From contig SMMW01000153.1 in the NCBI GenBank assembly GCA_004794655.1, positions 2,800,501 through 2,864,500 of the forward strand: a DNA stretch of 64,000 bases, given 5' to 3'. This document shows, in pieces, positions 12,161 to 25,600 of this stretch. Under the pieces are notes generated by a model. That model had not been told where the DNA came from. It made no database searches and saw nothing but the letters and a program-made list of their open reading frames with translations. The DNA comes from Marisa cornuarietis. Lineage: Eukaryota > Mollusca > Gastropoda > Architaenioglossa > Ampullariidae. Within the stretch, counting starts at the first letter, position 1, and each line of letters opens with the position of its first letter. Both the position numbers and the translations under genes were made by a program.

Positions 12161-12346
12161 TTGAAATGTATACGGAACGAGGCTGGCTCATTTGCATATG
12201 AGAAAAGGTCTGTTACCAGATCGATGTCTGCAAAGCATATTTGCCTTCCACTGATGATGGAAATGGAAGTGAGATGGTGGTGGAGGGTGATAGGAGGCAC
12301 CCTTGATGGGACGCCAACTGTCGTGTGGAAGAAAGCTCCTGTTTGC

Positions 12347-12535
12347 TTATCCGGAATACTGTGCTCCTTGAATTCTTATACAACACTTTGATGACCTGAC
12401 GAGATCCTCTTCGAGGTTGAATTTTCGCCTCACATGGCACAGCCCCTCTTTCTTGCTAGACTCAAAAGCTTTTTTTAAAAGTCGACGAAGTTGTGAGAGA
12501 GGTCCCGTAGATGAAGATGTTTCAGGATCCGACAT
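12347..12535 (-). CDS. Unrecognised small ORF (62 codons)
   Basis: The minus-strand ATG at 12533-12535 has an A at -3. It opens a frame rich in Ser, Lys and Arg (begins MSDPETSSS, then LRRLLKKAFESSKKEG). A possible donor (CAT|GTGAGG) lies inside, so it could be a first exon rather than a whole gene. I recognise no family. It sits in the gap between two well-supported minus-strand genes and may be a chance frame. Confidence 0.2.
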   Translation of the reverse strand: MSDPETSSSTGPLSQLRRLLKKAFESSKKEGLCHVRRKFNLEEDLVRSSKCCIRIQGAQYSG

Positions 12536-12539
12536 TTGA

Positions 12540-13790
12540 ACATCTCAACTGACCTTTCACCTGGTCTGAACCCTTCTGTCAACATGTATGCATAATTATT
12601 AAAAGGTTTGTGCTGACACGCCTGACTGGCAAATGGTCCCAGCTATCCTTCTGGCTATAGCCTTGACAACGTGAAGCTATCCATGTGCTATCCTGACATC
12701 TGTCGTTGACCTCTATGCATGATGATGTTAGCAGACGTGCATCTCGAGAAGGGAAGAAGGCGAAGGTGATTTATCCAGATTTTTGGCGACTGTTACCTTG
12801 CATTGAACTTTACCAAAATAAAATCACCCCACACTAAAGTCCTCACTGATTGTTAGTCTACAAAACAGCAAGTACTGTACCTGTTGGTGACCGGGGGAAG
12901 ACGGGGCGGAGGAAAAGGTTAGGAGCACTTTCTGCTTCACTCGCCACGAGTGCCAAAAGCAGTTGGAATACCACCGTACTTTGTTTCGGAGATATGCATT
13001 CTACCTGAAAGATATTCCAGTCAACAATAATATCGGAATGTTCACAAAATCTGTTTACTGTGTAATCATCTCCACTTATGTTAATCGTGTTCTTATCATA
13101 TAACAGCAGCTGTCTCACCTGTACCTCCATCACTGTCAACCCCAGTGCATTATTGCACAACTGGCTTCTTACAACAGTCTTTCACAGGCAGAAAAGACAA
13201 GCAGAGAGATGGGGAATTTATCAGCAGTATTTAATTAAAACACTGTAAATTTTTTCACAATCATTACTTTGCCAATGGATAGAATCCTAAAATTATGCCA
13301 CAACAGAAGATATAAGGTGCAGCATTTTTATGCTCACAATATGCACAAAGTAGCTATCAGTACATAACAACAGTCACAGCACAGGATTCAATTTTAAAAA
13401 CTTTAATTAAAGTAACACACACTGCTCACAAGTCAAAATATATGAAAAATAATTTGTTCATGCTTTTTTTCGGTTATGCACATTTGTAGCACACAAAAAA
13501 GTAGATTATCAAGTAAAAGCATAACTGTCCATAGTATGCAAGCACCGAACACCATTTTTCTTCTGCCTACATCTTGCCCTGCTGGAAAGCAGGAATGGAG
13601 AGGGGAGGGGAAGGCAAAATAAACCAAAACGGAATGCTTTGCCATGCATAAAAAGCCAGATGAAAAGGAATGCAAAATATTCCTAGAATAGGAACTACCA
13701 AGAGATATAGGAACAGAGGATTGATCTAGTGTGCACTTAAATAACATTAAAAGGTAGAGCTTTCTTTTATATTAGGGGGGGGGGGAAGCT
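12540..13790. other. Intergenic DNA without recognised content
   Basis: This is AT-rich sequence downstream of the presumed AKAP1 polyadenylation site. Short open frames on the minus strand (12858-13160 and 13433-13747) show no family resemblance and no splice support. Confidence 0.4.
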
Positions 13791-16700
13791 CAAAATGTCG
13801 GCACTTTATTGCACACTGGTCCACAGTTTCATCTGCCACCACCATGTTTTCAGATTAGATCAGCAATTTTTCACTGTTTGGATGTTTTCAAGTAGATAAG
13901 AACTTTTTTCCCAGCATCTAAAGGACTCTGAAGATATTATCACCCTTCATTTTAGTCAACACCAAGTTATGAAAGAGGGTATTTTATAAGAACATTTTCA
14001 CTTAATAGTGATTTCACAACACTGGGTGAACAGGTCATAAAATGATGGAGGAAAACAATTTCCTCCCCCTCCAAATGCTAGTCTTGTGATCAGGTTGTCA
14101 CATCCCAAGAGAAATGTGTGCCCAAGACAAGATATGAACTTAAGATGATGATTCCAACTATAGCAGCTATAAGCTGGACCTTCATATGGTGCTTACTTAA
14201 ATGTACTTGAGCTTTATATTGCATCCCCAGTTCATGCCTGGCAGCACGATGATCTCCACCAGCTGTACAAGTCTGCAGATTTCTCACTGCAAAAACATGT
14301 CTCCAATGAAGTGGTAGCTGTACATTAAAATGAAAAAAAACTTGAAACAATAAATATATATTACACCTAATCTACAGGGTCTATTCAAATCCACCTGGGA
14401 TGAAAACTGGTTTTGTTCTGAAATAATGATACCCTGCAGTCTCACAAGCTTTTTTTCTGAAGAATGATTACCAATAACCTAATTTTAGCAAACATACACG
14501 TCATTAATACCAACTTCCAGATTTTCCAAGGAACTATTTATATTTGCACTCACGGGTCTGTGTGAATTATTTTGTATTTACATATGTATAAATCACGTCT
14601 CATAGTATTTACATATTATACTTTTTACTTGATGTGGATTCTTTCCCCTGGTACACTTCTCTAGAGGTGCAATATTCAAAATGCACTCCCCCAAGTGATC
14701 AGTTAACATTATGATCGTTTTTATAACTTGGATGTGAATTTTTTTTTTAATCTACTATAAACAGATTCAACTATCAGCAAGAAGGAGAAAAGTGCATTCA
14801 CGCAAAGCCTACACCAAACGTAACTAGGAGGGGAGAGAAGTCATGGCAAGGCAGCCAGGCCTGTAACAGATGCCACATGCAGAGTAAGGAACAGCATGCC
14901 CAAGATGAGAGTTGAACCCAGGACACCCAACTTTCACTGTATTGGTGAAAGGCCCTAACTATTGCATCACTGGGCTGCCCAACGGAACTAGTTATTTAAC
15001 GCAATGTAAATGAAAGGTTTCTTCTCTCCAAATATAGAAAAGCTTCGAACAGGAGATTCATTTACAAAAACACCTATTTTTTTTTAAAAAAAGCTCTAAA
15101 CCATGCGAACAACATTGATTTGACATTCCAAATCTCCTTTCACGTTTTTAGCGACAGCTTTCAGGTAACACTCACAATTTGCATCACACAAATATATAAA
15201 ACACAATGTGGATGAATAGATGTAACAAAAATAAATATCCATTCTAAGCAATCAGTCATGGCAAATGATACTCTGAAATCACTTGAATGTTTTCTTTATA
15301 AAGTGATATAAATTTAAAACTCAGATCCTTCTCTCATTTCTTAAGCAAATTTTTTTTCTACTGACAGTCACTGACAAACATGAGAGATGCTGAAACACAA
15401 AACTGATAAAGGAATGAAACAAATTAAGCAGTAAAAGCAACAAAAATATGGATGCTTCCATGACATTGCTCATGAGCACACAACATAAAAAACATCTCCA
15501 TTAGAAACTTGCATTGCAACCTAAACAAAGACCAATAAAAATCTCTCTTGGCCAACCTGGCAGTGAGAACAAATTCAATCCGCTAAATATCTATGTACAT
15601 TTCTGAATATTCGTGTCACTCCATGCACCAATTTGTTTTGTTTTCAATGTAATATCATTCCTACCCTAATATTACTGAGGAAGGGAACATGATTCTTATG
15701 TTATGGCCAAACACTTTGAACAGTGACAAACTTCGACATAAAAAGCAATCACTGTACACTTTTGGAAGGACAACCAAGATGGATCCTGAAAAAGAATCCA
15801 CCACCTTTATACCTACCCCAAAACTAAACTGCACATTTCTAAAAAAAAACAAAGAAAATTTAGATTACTTAAGAAGCAAAAAGGTATGTTCTTTTAGATG
15901 GCAGCATTAAGAGGTGATGGTACTAATATTATGTCTACCTTCACTGTCCACCTTCTGAACTTGTAAATAGAATCACTGTGAATAAGGTTTAACATTAAAT
16001 GGGATGATTGATGACAAAACATCTCTAAATTAGCAAACATTTGTAAGTTTTGAATGACTGTGTATAGTTTTTAAAAAGCAGCAAATGGTATTCAGAATGT
16101 ACAAGTTTTATCAATTCACACACAAATATGAAAAAAGACTTTGATCTGCTGCCACTCTCAGTGTACCCTGATTAAGATCTCCTCATGAATAAATGCTATT
16201 AGAACTAATCAGTACTTTTACCCAACAACCTTTGTAAACTGTAGAGCAAAACCACAAGACTGCAAATCACTGAAAATGCATTTACCATGTTGCACCTAGG
16301 GTATTTACTGCATAATATACCACCATTGCATTAATGGGTAGTGAACCAAAGGCCAGACATCACAAGGGTGGATAGCCAGAGCCAGCATGTTATGAGAAAA
16401 TCGAGTGATAAAAAGAGGTTACGCGCCTCAATTTTACTTGACACTTCATGCTTTTTCATGGCTTTAGGAAAAAAAACTGTTTTCAAAGCAAGAAAACAAA
16501 CCAATGCTTGCAATAAAATCCACCTCACATGACTCTACCAAGTAAGCATGTTCAATTGCTATTTTAAAAAATTGGTACAAAAATATAAAAAAGTACAAGC
16601 AGTCCCAATTTTTTGTTTTCTGAACGGTTTTTATGCAAGTGCAGCAGCGGATTCCTAAAGTATATAAATTACAACTTTAATTCTTTACAGTTCAGGATTT

Positions 16701-17626
16701 CAAATACACGTCTGACTTGACAACAAAGAGTCAACGCTTACAGTAGTGTAAGACTGTAGATTAAAACAAGAACATTAGGTTTAAAAAAAACGTATGTGTA
16801 CTGTTTTTTTTTTTTTTTTTTTAAAAACATTTTTCTTGTTCAGGAAAACCTAAGCAATATCCCTATCTACATCATGAATAAGCTCTTGCTGGTAGCCATG
16901 TTTATTAAGAACTGTTAAATTCAACTGAATCATCTTGAGCTGTCAGGATTTTAATTTTAGATTCTGCATGACAAACATTAAAATGAATGCAAAAAAAGAA
17001 TTTATAATATTAAAAGAAGTATAAAAAAATATTAGACAAACATTTTAACATTTCAATTATTTTATAGATGTATAGATTTTATAGATGTATTACCTAGACC
17101 TCTAATTTTTTTTTTAAGAGCAAGGCTTGAATGTCAAAATACTGCATGCAGATTCAAACTACTGGATAAAAAAGAAACTGCTAAAAATAAATTGAAGGGG
17201 AGAGATGCAGTCACCATCTTCAAAAAGCAAACATTTAAAAAATTGTATTGGCAGCATCATACGTGATAAAATATACATGTACAAGTGAAATCAAATTGAT
17301 GCTAGCTTTTTACTAGTGTCAATTTAATGAAAAAAACCCAGCACTGTCACTGCTGCAGTAAGAAGCTGCATTTCTTTACCTTTAAGAAGTTATCAAAATA
17401 AGACTGATCACAACAATACTCAGTTTTGGAGCAGGAAGTGCTCCTAAAATCATCTGCAGTGTTTCCCTCTCCAGCTAAACTACACATTGAAATGTGCATG
17501 CAATTTAATCCCTCTGCAAAGCAGGGTCAAGCTTGAATTCACTAACAATGCCATTTCCTCCATTATCTTCTGTTTTGGTCTAACAACAGAAAACAGATTT
17601 ACTCAGCTGGAAAATTCTTGTTACTT
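13791..17626 (-). other. Probable AKAP1 3' UTR
   Basis: The AKAP1 stop codon is at 17627-17629. Downstream on the minus strand the sequence is AT-rich with no conserved frames. The most distal clear AATAAA on the minus strand (TTTATT on plus) is at 13805-13810, which would give a UTR of about 3.8 kb. Nearer sites, such as TTTATT near 16900, could be used instead. A SINE-like element is embedded at about 14846-14985. Confidence 0.45.
14846..14985 (-). repeat. SINE-like repeat, family B copy 1
   Basis: It is clearly related to the segment at 51199-51331. Shared landmarks in plus-strand order are AAGGCAGCCAG.CCTGTAA, GATGCCACATG, a GA.CTGAACCCAGGAC-type B box, and CACTGTATTGGTGA followed by a tRNA-like A box. 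On the minus strand it reads as a tRNA-derived SINE head. It is located in the probable AKAP1 3' UTR. Confidence 0.75.
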
Positions 17627-19674
17627 TCAAAAAATTTCAATCCATCGCACAACTTCTCTGTTTACCATTTCACGGTTGACTAGCAAAGCCTGAAACAAAA
17701 ATGAGAAAACCTGCATAAGCCACGTTAAGTCCCAGGTTATTTTGGTTAAGGAAAAAAAAAAAAAACAGCCACATATCCATTCTCATGCACACACAAATTC
17801 GACCATCTTAAACAATGGTTTTTATTAGACATTCTACAGTCTGCATAGGATCACTTTTCTTACTACAGCTAAGCCCAACAGTATGAGCAAGGGTTTTATG
17901 CAAGTGATAGATTATTAAACTCAAGTTTCTTTAGAAGTATTGGTAATCTGACAGCACTGAAGTGACAGAGTGAGGAAGAAATGAGAGGGGGCTGGGTTAT
18001 TCTGTAGGAATGTTATGAATACTTACACCACGTGTAGATATCTGGTAAAGATGTATGTATGGAATTGAACCTTCCCGTGTGATCACCTGGCCATCAAGAA
18101 GCTTGTCTGCTGTCAGCTCATGCAACACACTGCTTGCATTTTCACTGAAATATTCCTCATCTGGAAAAAAAGGGAGTATTAAGCACCTGCTGCACTTTAC
18201 TCCTGCACAAAGTTTCTGTTTTAATGATGCCCGCCAAAAGCACCCTATGCTGATAGTTATATTTGTAAATGCACTAATGACAACCTAGAATATATACAAA
18301 AGAACACCCCTCCTGTTTGGCACATAGCAATACATTAATCAATGGTTTTCTTAGAAAAATTAGCTTACAGAGTGAGCATTGGAAATAACAAAAACTGACT
18401 AGGCAAATCTCATTAAGAAAATTATACACATAATTATTATAAAGATAATTATGCACTTTACCCTGCAGGGGTGTGATGTTGGCCATGTAACATTCAATAG
18501 CTTGGAAAGGTAGAGTCATGAAGTCACTCCTGTTAAGTACACAAACACTATTCAGATAAAATCTTTTCCTTTTGTAGTAGGATGCACATGCATTAAGTAC
18601 CATTTTATACATAAAATTTGAACATTTCCTTTTATCCCTGATCCAACCCAATATCTATAGCTTATGATTTGTTAAATGTTTTATATTTTAAGCTGAGACA
18701 TTTAAAAACAAGGGTTTTTTTTGGCAGCAGTGATCTCAGGTGAATCAACTCCAGCAATGATCACCCTTTGCTCATGAATGTCAATGGTCAGCATTTTCCT
18801 GATCTCACTAATCCTAGTTTTCTGAAGAGTTTCTAAAATGCCTTTATTGTTCAATCTGCACTGATTGCCTTTTAGTAAAAGAATATGGCTAATGTCTTCT
18901 CACTGTTTTTCATTTTATATCATTTACTGTGACCTACTTTGTGGCTATTGTGACATATGCAGCACAAGAAACTTGCCTGTTGATCTTGATATTGAACTAT
19001 TCAAGTGAACTGAACATTCTCACCTGATTTGCCTTAGGGAGGACAAGGCCACACGATCATAGCCCCCATAGTCAACGTAACCAATATCACATTCATCTGT
19101 TTCTGGATAAACACCAATTATCTCTACTCTGAACCAGCAGCCCCCTGACTCTGCCGCACAGATAACACCCGCTGCAAACAAGTAAATTACTTTTGTAACT
19201 CCTTTTCCTTTAAAACAAATCCTTCATATCATCCATAAATTGCTTGAATAATTTCAAGAAAAATTTTGGTAAATACTTGTACTGGAATACTGTGTTGTAA
19301 ACATAATTAATTCAGCACTGCAAATGAAAGTGGTTAGCAAAGTACTAGTCTTCATAACCCTAAGAAACACCAGTCTGCAACTGTGCAGGAAACGCTGTCA
19401 CAGCCATATAGATTCCAGAATTCACTTGTACACACAAAATCTCTTCCTCCCTTTATGCTACTCCTGCTGTTAAATACAAAGTCATTGACTCACTCTCTAC
19501 TGGTCGCGGCAAAGGAGGAACACCTTGATTTTTACTGTAGCATGAATTCATACAATGGCAAAGACGGTCTAGTGATGCAAAGGTGGGGTGGTTGGGTAGC
19601 TGAACAAAAATGTGGCCAGCATTGACAATGTTGGAGACCACCAACTTAACAGACACTCCATCTGGCAGGTTCAG
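17627..19674 (-). other. AKAP1: AKAP1 C-terminal Tudor-region exons
   Basis: Five exons encode residues about 1916-2112. Exon 19494-19674 begins LNLPDGVSVKLVV and carries NAGHIFVQLPNHPTFASL, the AKAP1-specific lead-in to Tudor. Exon 19024-19171 holds the Tudor core, with aromatic positions in CWFRVEI and YVDYGGYDRV. Exon 18462-18529 (SDFMTLPFQAIECY) and exon 18027-18160 continue the extended Tudor fold. The last exon ends ALLVNREMVNREVVRWIEIF and stop. The order and spacing match vertebrate AKAP1. Confidence 0.9.
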
Positions 19675-22600
19675 CTGCAAAGAGAGAAGCAACAAAAATC
19701 AGGACTTGCTTGCTCCGTTTTAGTTCATTAAACCGTAAGTGCAAAATCGTTTTGGTTAAATTGACAAGATACAGAATGTATGGCGAAAGGAAAATTCCAA
19801 TCACCCAAAAATAATAAATAAAACCAAAGGTAAATAAAAAAAATGCTAGACGATGCACAAAACAGGCATATGCTAGTAGGTTGGATGGATGTCATGCTAG
19901 GTCACACTAACTGGCACATAAGCAAGTCCCATGAATAAAAGACATAAAAACTTGTTCTTAGATCAGGGGTAGGCAAATAGCGGCCCGCGGGCATGCGGCC
20001 CGCAGATGCCCTTTGTCAACACAAAAAAATATTACCAAAAAAAGTTACACTTAGTCCTTCCCCACGCCTGCTGCGTACGTAATGGCCGGCCTTGAACTGT
20101 CTCACCGGTAGCCAGTGGACCCTTTGTTACACCTGAGTTAGGAAGTGGCCTGACCAACTTAGGAAGGTCATGACCAGACAGTGCGGGAGGGGGGGTTGTA
20201 AACACACCGTTAGGTAAGGTGACCAGACGTTTATGGAGCGAAAGCGGGACGCATGCCGATCATGGTGTCGTCACCGACAAACAGCGCCGGAAAAAGCGAA
20301 AAGCGGGGTGGGGGTGGGGTGAGGGTGCGGAAGGGGTAGTAAACTGACTGTTTCCAAAATGAAAAGTGATTTGTGGCAATGTGAATTGATGTTTGCTATT
20401 GATGTCTTTGAAAAGTTAAACCAGTTAAATGTCACGCTGCAATGGGGAAAGATTTATTGGCTCATGCCATGTATAAGGAGATACAATCATTTCAAAGAGT
20501 GTTATCTTTATTTTCAAGGCAGGCAAGTGAAGGGAAGTTCACACATTTTTCTTTGTTATCAAAGGCAAAAGTACCTGCTCACCTGCATGTAAAATTTAGA
20601 GCACAGTTGGACAGTTTGAATGAAGAAGATTTGTGGATTTTAAGGAGATGGAATCAAAATTCAACATATTATCATGTCCTTTTTCTGTTCATGTTGATGA
20701 TTCACCTGATGAATTACAACTTGAACTGATACACCTTCAATCAGATCATGCATTGAAGGAAAGGTTTTATTCCCTGTCACTGGTTGAGTTTTATAAGTGC
20801 CTCTCCAACAAATCATTTCCTTGTTTAAGACTAAGAGTATTTGCTGCCCAGCTATTTTCAATATTTGGTTCAAGTTACATCTGTGAGCAAAGTTTTTCCT
20901 GCATGAATATAAACAAGTCAAAGAACAGGTCATTGCTTTCAGATGCAAACTTGCAGTCAGTTATGAGAGTATCTATCAGTAATTTTGAGCAAAATTTTAA
21001 AAGAATTTTTCAGCAAAATTGTAGTCAAAAACATTTTTCTCATTAAATTGTGTGTGCTTAATTGTTCATTCTGGTTTTATATTTATTCCTACAGTGTTAC
21101 ATATTTCATGTGCTCATTATTAAATAAATGCATTTGTTTACAATTTGGTGATTTTACGTCGTTTTTGTATTCAATTACAAGGTGCGGCCCTCGGGCTAGT
21201 CATGACCCAGCAATGCGGCCCTCGCAACGAAAAAGTTTGCCCACCCCTGTCTTAGATGAAAGTCATTTCATATCACAAACACCTAGGTATTCACTCTGAA
21301 GATGATAGCAGCAACTGTCCCGTAGCACAGCGTTTCTCAACCTTTTACTTGTGACGCCCCCCCAGACGAATAAAGGTACGTCCGCGCGCCCCCCTTAGCC
21401 ACTAATACCTATATGAGATATGAGAAAATGACCGCCTTTGCGGCCCCCTTTTCAGCAGCTTGCGCCCCCCTTGGGGGGCGCGCCCCCCAGGTTGAGAACC
21501 GCGGCCGTAGCATCAAGTTTCGAAGGGATGCAACTGCGTCAATACTTTTCATATGTAAACACAAAGAACAAGTTCACCCCCTCGATATCTAGTCTCTCTG
21601 ACGTCGGTCTATTTTTATGAAAGCCAGCATAAACAGAATAATGATATAACACATCCAATTCAGCTCACCTTGATCATATCGGGCATAATAAGAGGATTTA
21701 AATTAGGTGCAAGAATTGGTTGGACATCCACTTGAGGAAATTTCTTTTTGATCATCATGAGAGCTTCATGCACGCATGAGTGCAGACCTAAAACAAATCA
21801 TGTAAGATTCATTAGTGTTCACTAAAATGTTTACTTATCCAAAGATCTTGATCTCCAGTACCATTTACCTCAGATTGTTACAGGTCAAACTTTTAACTTT
21901 TTGACGAAATACTTCAGATAGCACAACTGCTGAATATTAATGTATGTACAACTGCACACCCTCTGTTGAGCAAAACGGAAATGTATCACATCAGCGTTAG
22001 TTCCTACCTTGCACACGACATAACTGGAAATCTGGAGACACAGGGTTGCTGGTTATAATAACGGATGCACCTGACTGCTCCTTGATATGTTGCACATTTC
22101 GCCCATTGCGTCCTATTAGTCGTCCACATAAATCTGTTGGAAAATTGAACTCGACAGTTACCAGGCTAGCTGCCACTAATGAGCTGGAAGAGGCCATGTT
22201 TGTGGCATTGAGCTCCATGTGTTCAGAGCCATTAGAGATCTGTAGACCAATCCATTCTTGTTCACTAAGCTCCTCTTGGGCTTCTTGAAAACAATGGTCA
22301 GTTTGTTTGTTGCCATTGCACAACTGAGCACTGAACTCAGTCTGCATGCCATCCTTAGGTGATTGGGATTCATTTCCACTGGCGCCTTTTTCTAAGTGCT
22401 ACAACAAAAGAAAAAGCCTAACTTCACCTGACTGAGAGATCAAAACATGTTACAGACACCAACAGAGCTTAAACAAACGACACCATTCAACAATTTTTGA
22501 ATTAAAATATTATTGAACAATAGGATAGGAAGGGGGAACTACGTAGTTATTAACAAAGTATATATTGTTGTCTGTTCATAACATTTAACAAGGCAAACAA

Positions 22601-25600
22601 TCTTGATTATATTTATGCAACACATGCTACTGGTATCAAGCTGCATAAGGTAGCTCAGAAGGTACCCACCTGATTGTTCCTATCAAATCCTGAGCGAGGT
22701 TGGAGACTATTTTCTGGCATCACAAATGCCTTGGGTCCTCTGTCTTTGAGATCAGATTCAGGGGAAGAACTTGTGGAATACATATTAGTTTTAAAAGATT
22801 CAGATGAGTTTTTAAGGATTTTATCTGGCTTTGTGGAGGACTTTGATTTTTTCCCCTTGCCAACAGGTGATGAGGTGCCTCCAGTGACATTGTATTCTGT
22901 GTGTGGGTCTGAAGGCTTGGGGCTCCTAGCACCAGTGGCCTTCTTTTTTTGAGACTTTCGGTGATTGTTCATCATTTTGTGCTGTGATAAGCCACACAGA
23001 GGACTATCTTTGGATCTGGTTTTTACAAACAAATCAGCTTCCACATCCATTTTGATTTCAGATTCAACTACAATCCAACTATTCCCTTGGTCTTGACTGT
23101 CATCAGTGTCAGGATGAGAATGATCATTCGAAAGCCAAGAGGAATTTGTGAGAAGACTCTGTAAAGATGCTGGTTCATCAACCACAGAGTTATGTTCACT
23201 CACGGTCTCTGTGACAGTCTTCTGCTTAGACTCTTGCAAGACTAATGAGCTGGTAGAATTACCATCAGCAAGAGGGTTTATCCGACCGTTTGTCTTGTCA
23301 GGTGAGGTGGAAACTGCACAGTATTCTGCTGGTTCATGAAACTTAAATGACACATCAATGGTTAGAGCTGTGTGCTCATCTTTTTCATTAGTTATGTTGT
23401 GCTGTCCAGCAGATTCGCTGACAGCGAAGACTACCTGTTTATCTTGCGTGTCTGTCAAGGACTGCTGGAAACCATGTTCACTGGAATTCATGACTGCTTT
23501 TCTACATCGTTTGTTAGTAAACAAGTCGTTGTCTTGCTCATGGTTGTTTAAAGCAAGCTGGATGGTGTCAAATTTTAACACAGTTTGTTCATCAGCTATG
23601 TCTGTTACAGACCGCTTTATTTCACAAACTTTCGTAGTTTGTTCATCTTCTCCGAGCAAAATGGACTTTTTGGACACTGCAATAAGCACACCTGTCTGTT
23701 CATCCAATTTTTCTGTGCCAGACTGCAGGACGTTAGATTCATGAACACTGAAGACTCCCTGGTCATTCTGTTTGTCTGTAAGTGGTGTTTCCAATTCAGA
23801 TACACCCATAACCACCTGTTCATCTTGGTTGTATGTGACAGATTGCTTGAAGCCAGATTTACACAAATCCACAGCTGCCTGTTCATCTTGTTTGTCTACA
23901 ACAGACTGTTCTAATTTGGATTCACAATCACTCACTATCACTTCATCCATTTTGTTCATGGCAGTCTGCTCCAAGTTCGATTCACAAATATCTGTGGGTT
24001 CCTGCTTCTCCTGGTTGTCAGAAGTATTAGTGACTAATTGTTCAGGCATGTCTGTTACAGTCTGCCCCAAATCAGCTTTGCAAATAGATGGGACTGCCTG
24101 TTCAAATGTGTCTGAAACAAACTTTATTTCACAAATATCAACCTGCTCACATGTGTTTGTTACACTCTGCTCCAGTTTAGTTTCACAAACATCAGTAACA
24201 ACTTGTTCACCTCTTACAGTCTGCTCCAAGTCAGCTTCACAAACAGATATGACTGTCTGTTCAGATGTGTCTGATACAGTCTCCTTCAAATCAGTTTCAC
24301 AAACATCAGCAACAACTTGTTCACCTGTTCCTGTCTGCTCCAACCAAGCTTCATGAGCATCAGAGACTGTCTGTTCACATGTGTCTGTTTCAGTTTGCAC
24401 AAACTCAGTTTCACAAATGATTGCATGTTCATGTGTATCTATTACAGTCTGCTCTAACAAAGTTTCACAAACCACACTGACTGTCTGTTCATCTGTATCT
24501 GTTGCAGTCTGCTGTAATTTAGTTTCACAAGCAGCAGCAATATCCAGAACATTTTCTTCCAACTTGTTCCTACAAACATCAATGACCAGTTCAGGTGCAT
24601 CTGTTTCAATCTGCTCAGACTCGGTTTCATAAACATCAGTGACTACCTGCCCACTCATGTCTATTACAGCTGGCTCCAACTGGATTTCACCAACATTAGC
24701 ATTAGCCTGTTCAGCTCTCTCTGTCACAGTCTGCTTTATGTCAGGTTCACAAATAGCAGCAGCAGTGACAACCTGTTCAGGTGTGTCAGTTATGGTTTGC
24801 TTTAACTTAGTTTCACAAACATTTGTGACTATCTGTCGTTGTGTGTCTCTTACAGCCTGCTCCAACTCAGCTACATAAGCATCAGTGACTTCCTGTTCAC
24901 CTGTTACAGTCTGCTCCAGCCCACCTTCATAACTATCACAGACTGCCTGTTCACCTGTGTCTGCTACAGTCTGCTCTAACTCAGTTTTGCAAACATAAGC
25001 ATCAACCTGTTCAGCTACGTCTGTTACAGTCTGCTTTAATTCAGTTTCACAAATATCAGCAACCAACTGTTTAGATGTCTCCAGAACAGTCTTCTCCAAA
25101 TTGGTTTCACAAACATCAGTGACCACTTGTTCAGGTGAGTCTGTTACAGTTGGTTCCAACTTTGTTTCAGTGACCACCTGTTTATATGTGTCTGTTACAG
25201 TCTGCCCCAAAGCTGTTTCACAAGCCTCACAGGCTACCTCTTCACTTTTGGATCTGCCTACCGTGTTTTCAAAAGATTGTTGAAAAACATGCTCAGCCAC
25301 AAATGTGCCTTTCTTATATTTTTGGTCCATGATAGACGCCTTCAAGTTGCTGCTGACGAAACTTATACAATGTTCATTCTGTTTATTGGTAGCAAAAGGT
25401 TGCAAATGAGGCTCCATTATGGTTGCTGGTTGTTCATCTCCAATGGTCAGTTGCAATGTCTCTCTTGAACTGCTACACGATTCACCATCCATGAATAGTC
25501 GATCCTGATGAATATTCAATAAATCATCAGAATAAGGCTTCTCATAAGGCAGTGAACTCAGCTGGTTAAATGCATCCAAATTATTTTCCCTGCTGTTTAC

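Noticed and set aside
12858..13160. 100-codon minus-strand ORF between the LRRC14-like gene and AKAP1
   Set aside because: No family resemblance, and AT-rich sequence of this length readily gives such a frame.
20633..21046. Domesticated host gene from the hAT transposase
   Set aside because: The frame is only the C-terminal third, is preceded by frame shifts, and lies within intact transposon ends antisense to an AKAP1 intron; nothing indicates its own promoter or splicing.
22674..25468. Numerous plus-strand ORFs of 60-194 codons opposite the AKAP1 exon
   Set aside because: They are antisense shadows of the repetitive AKAP1 coding exon, with repetitive Cys/Ser-rich translation and no independent signals.
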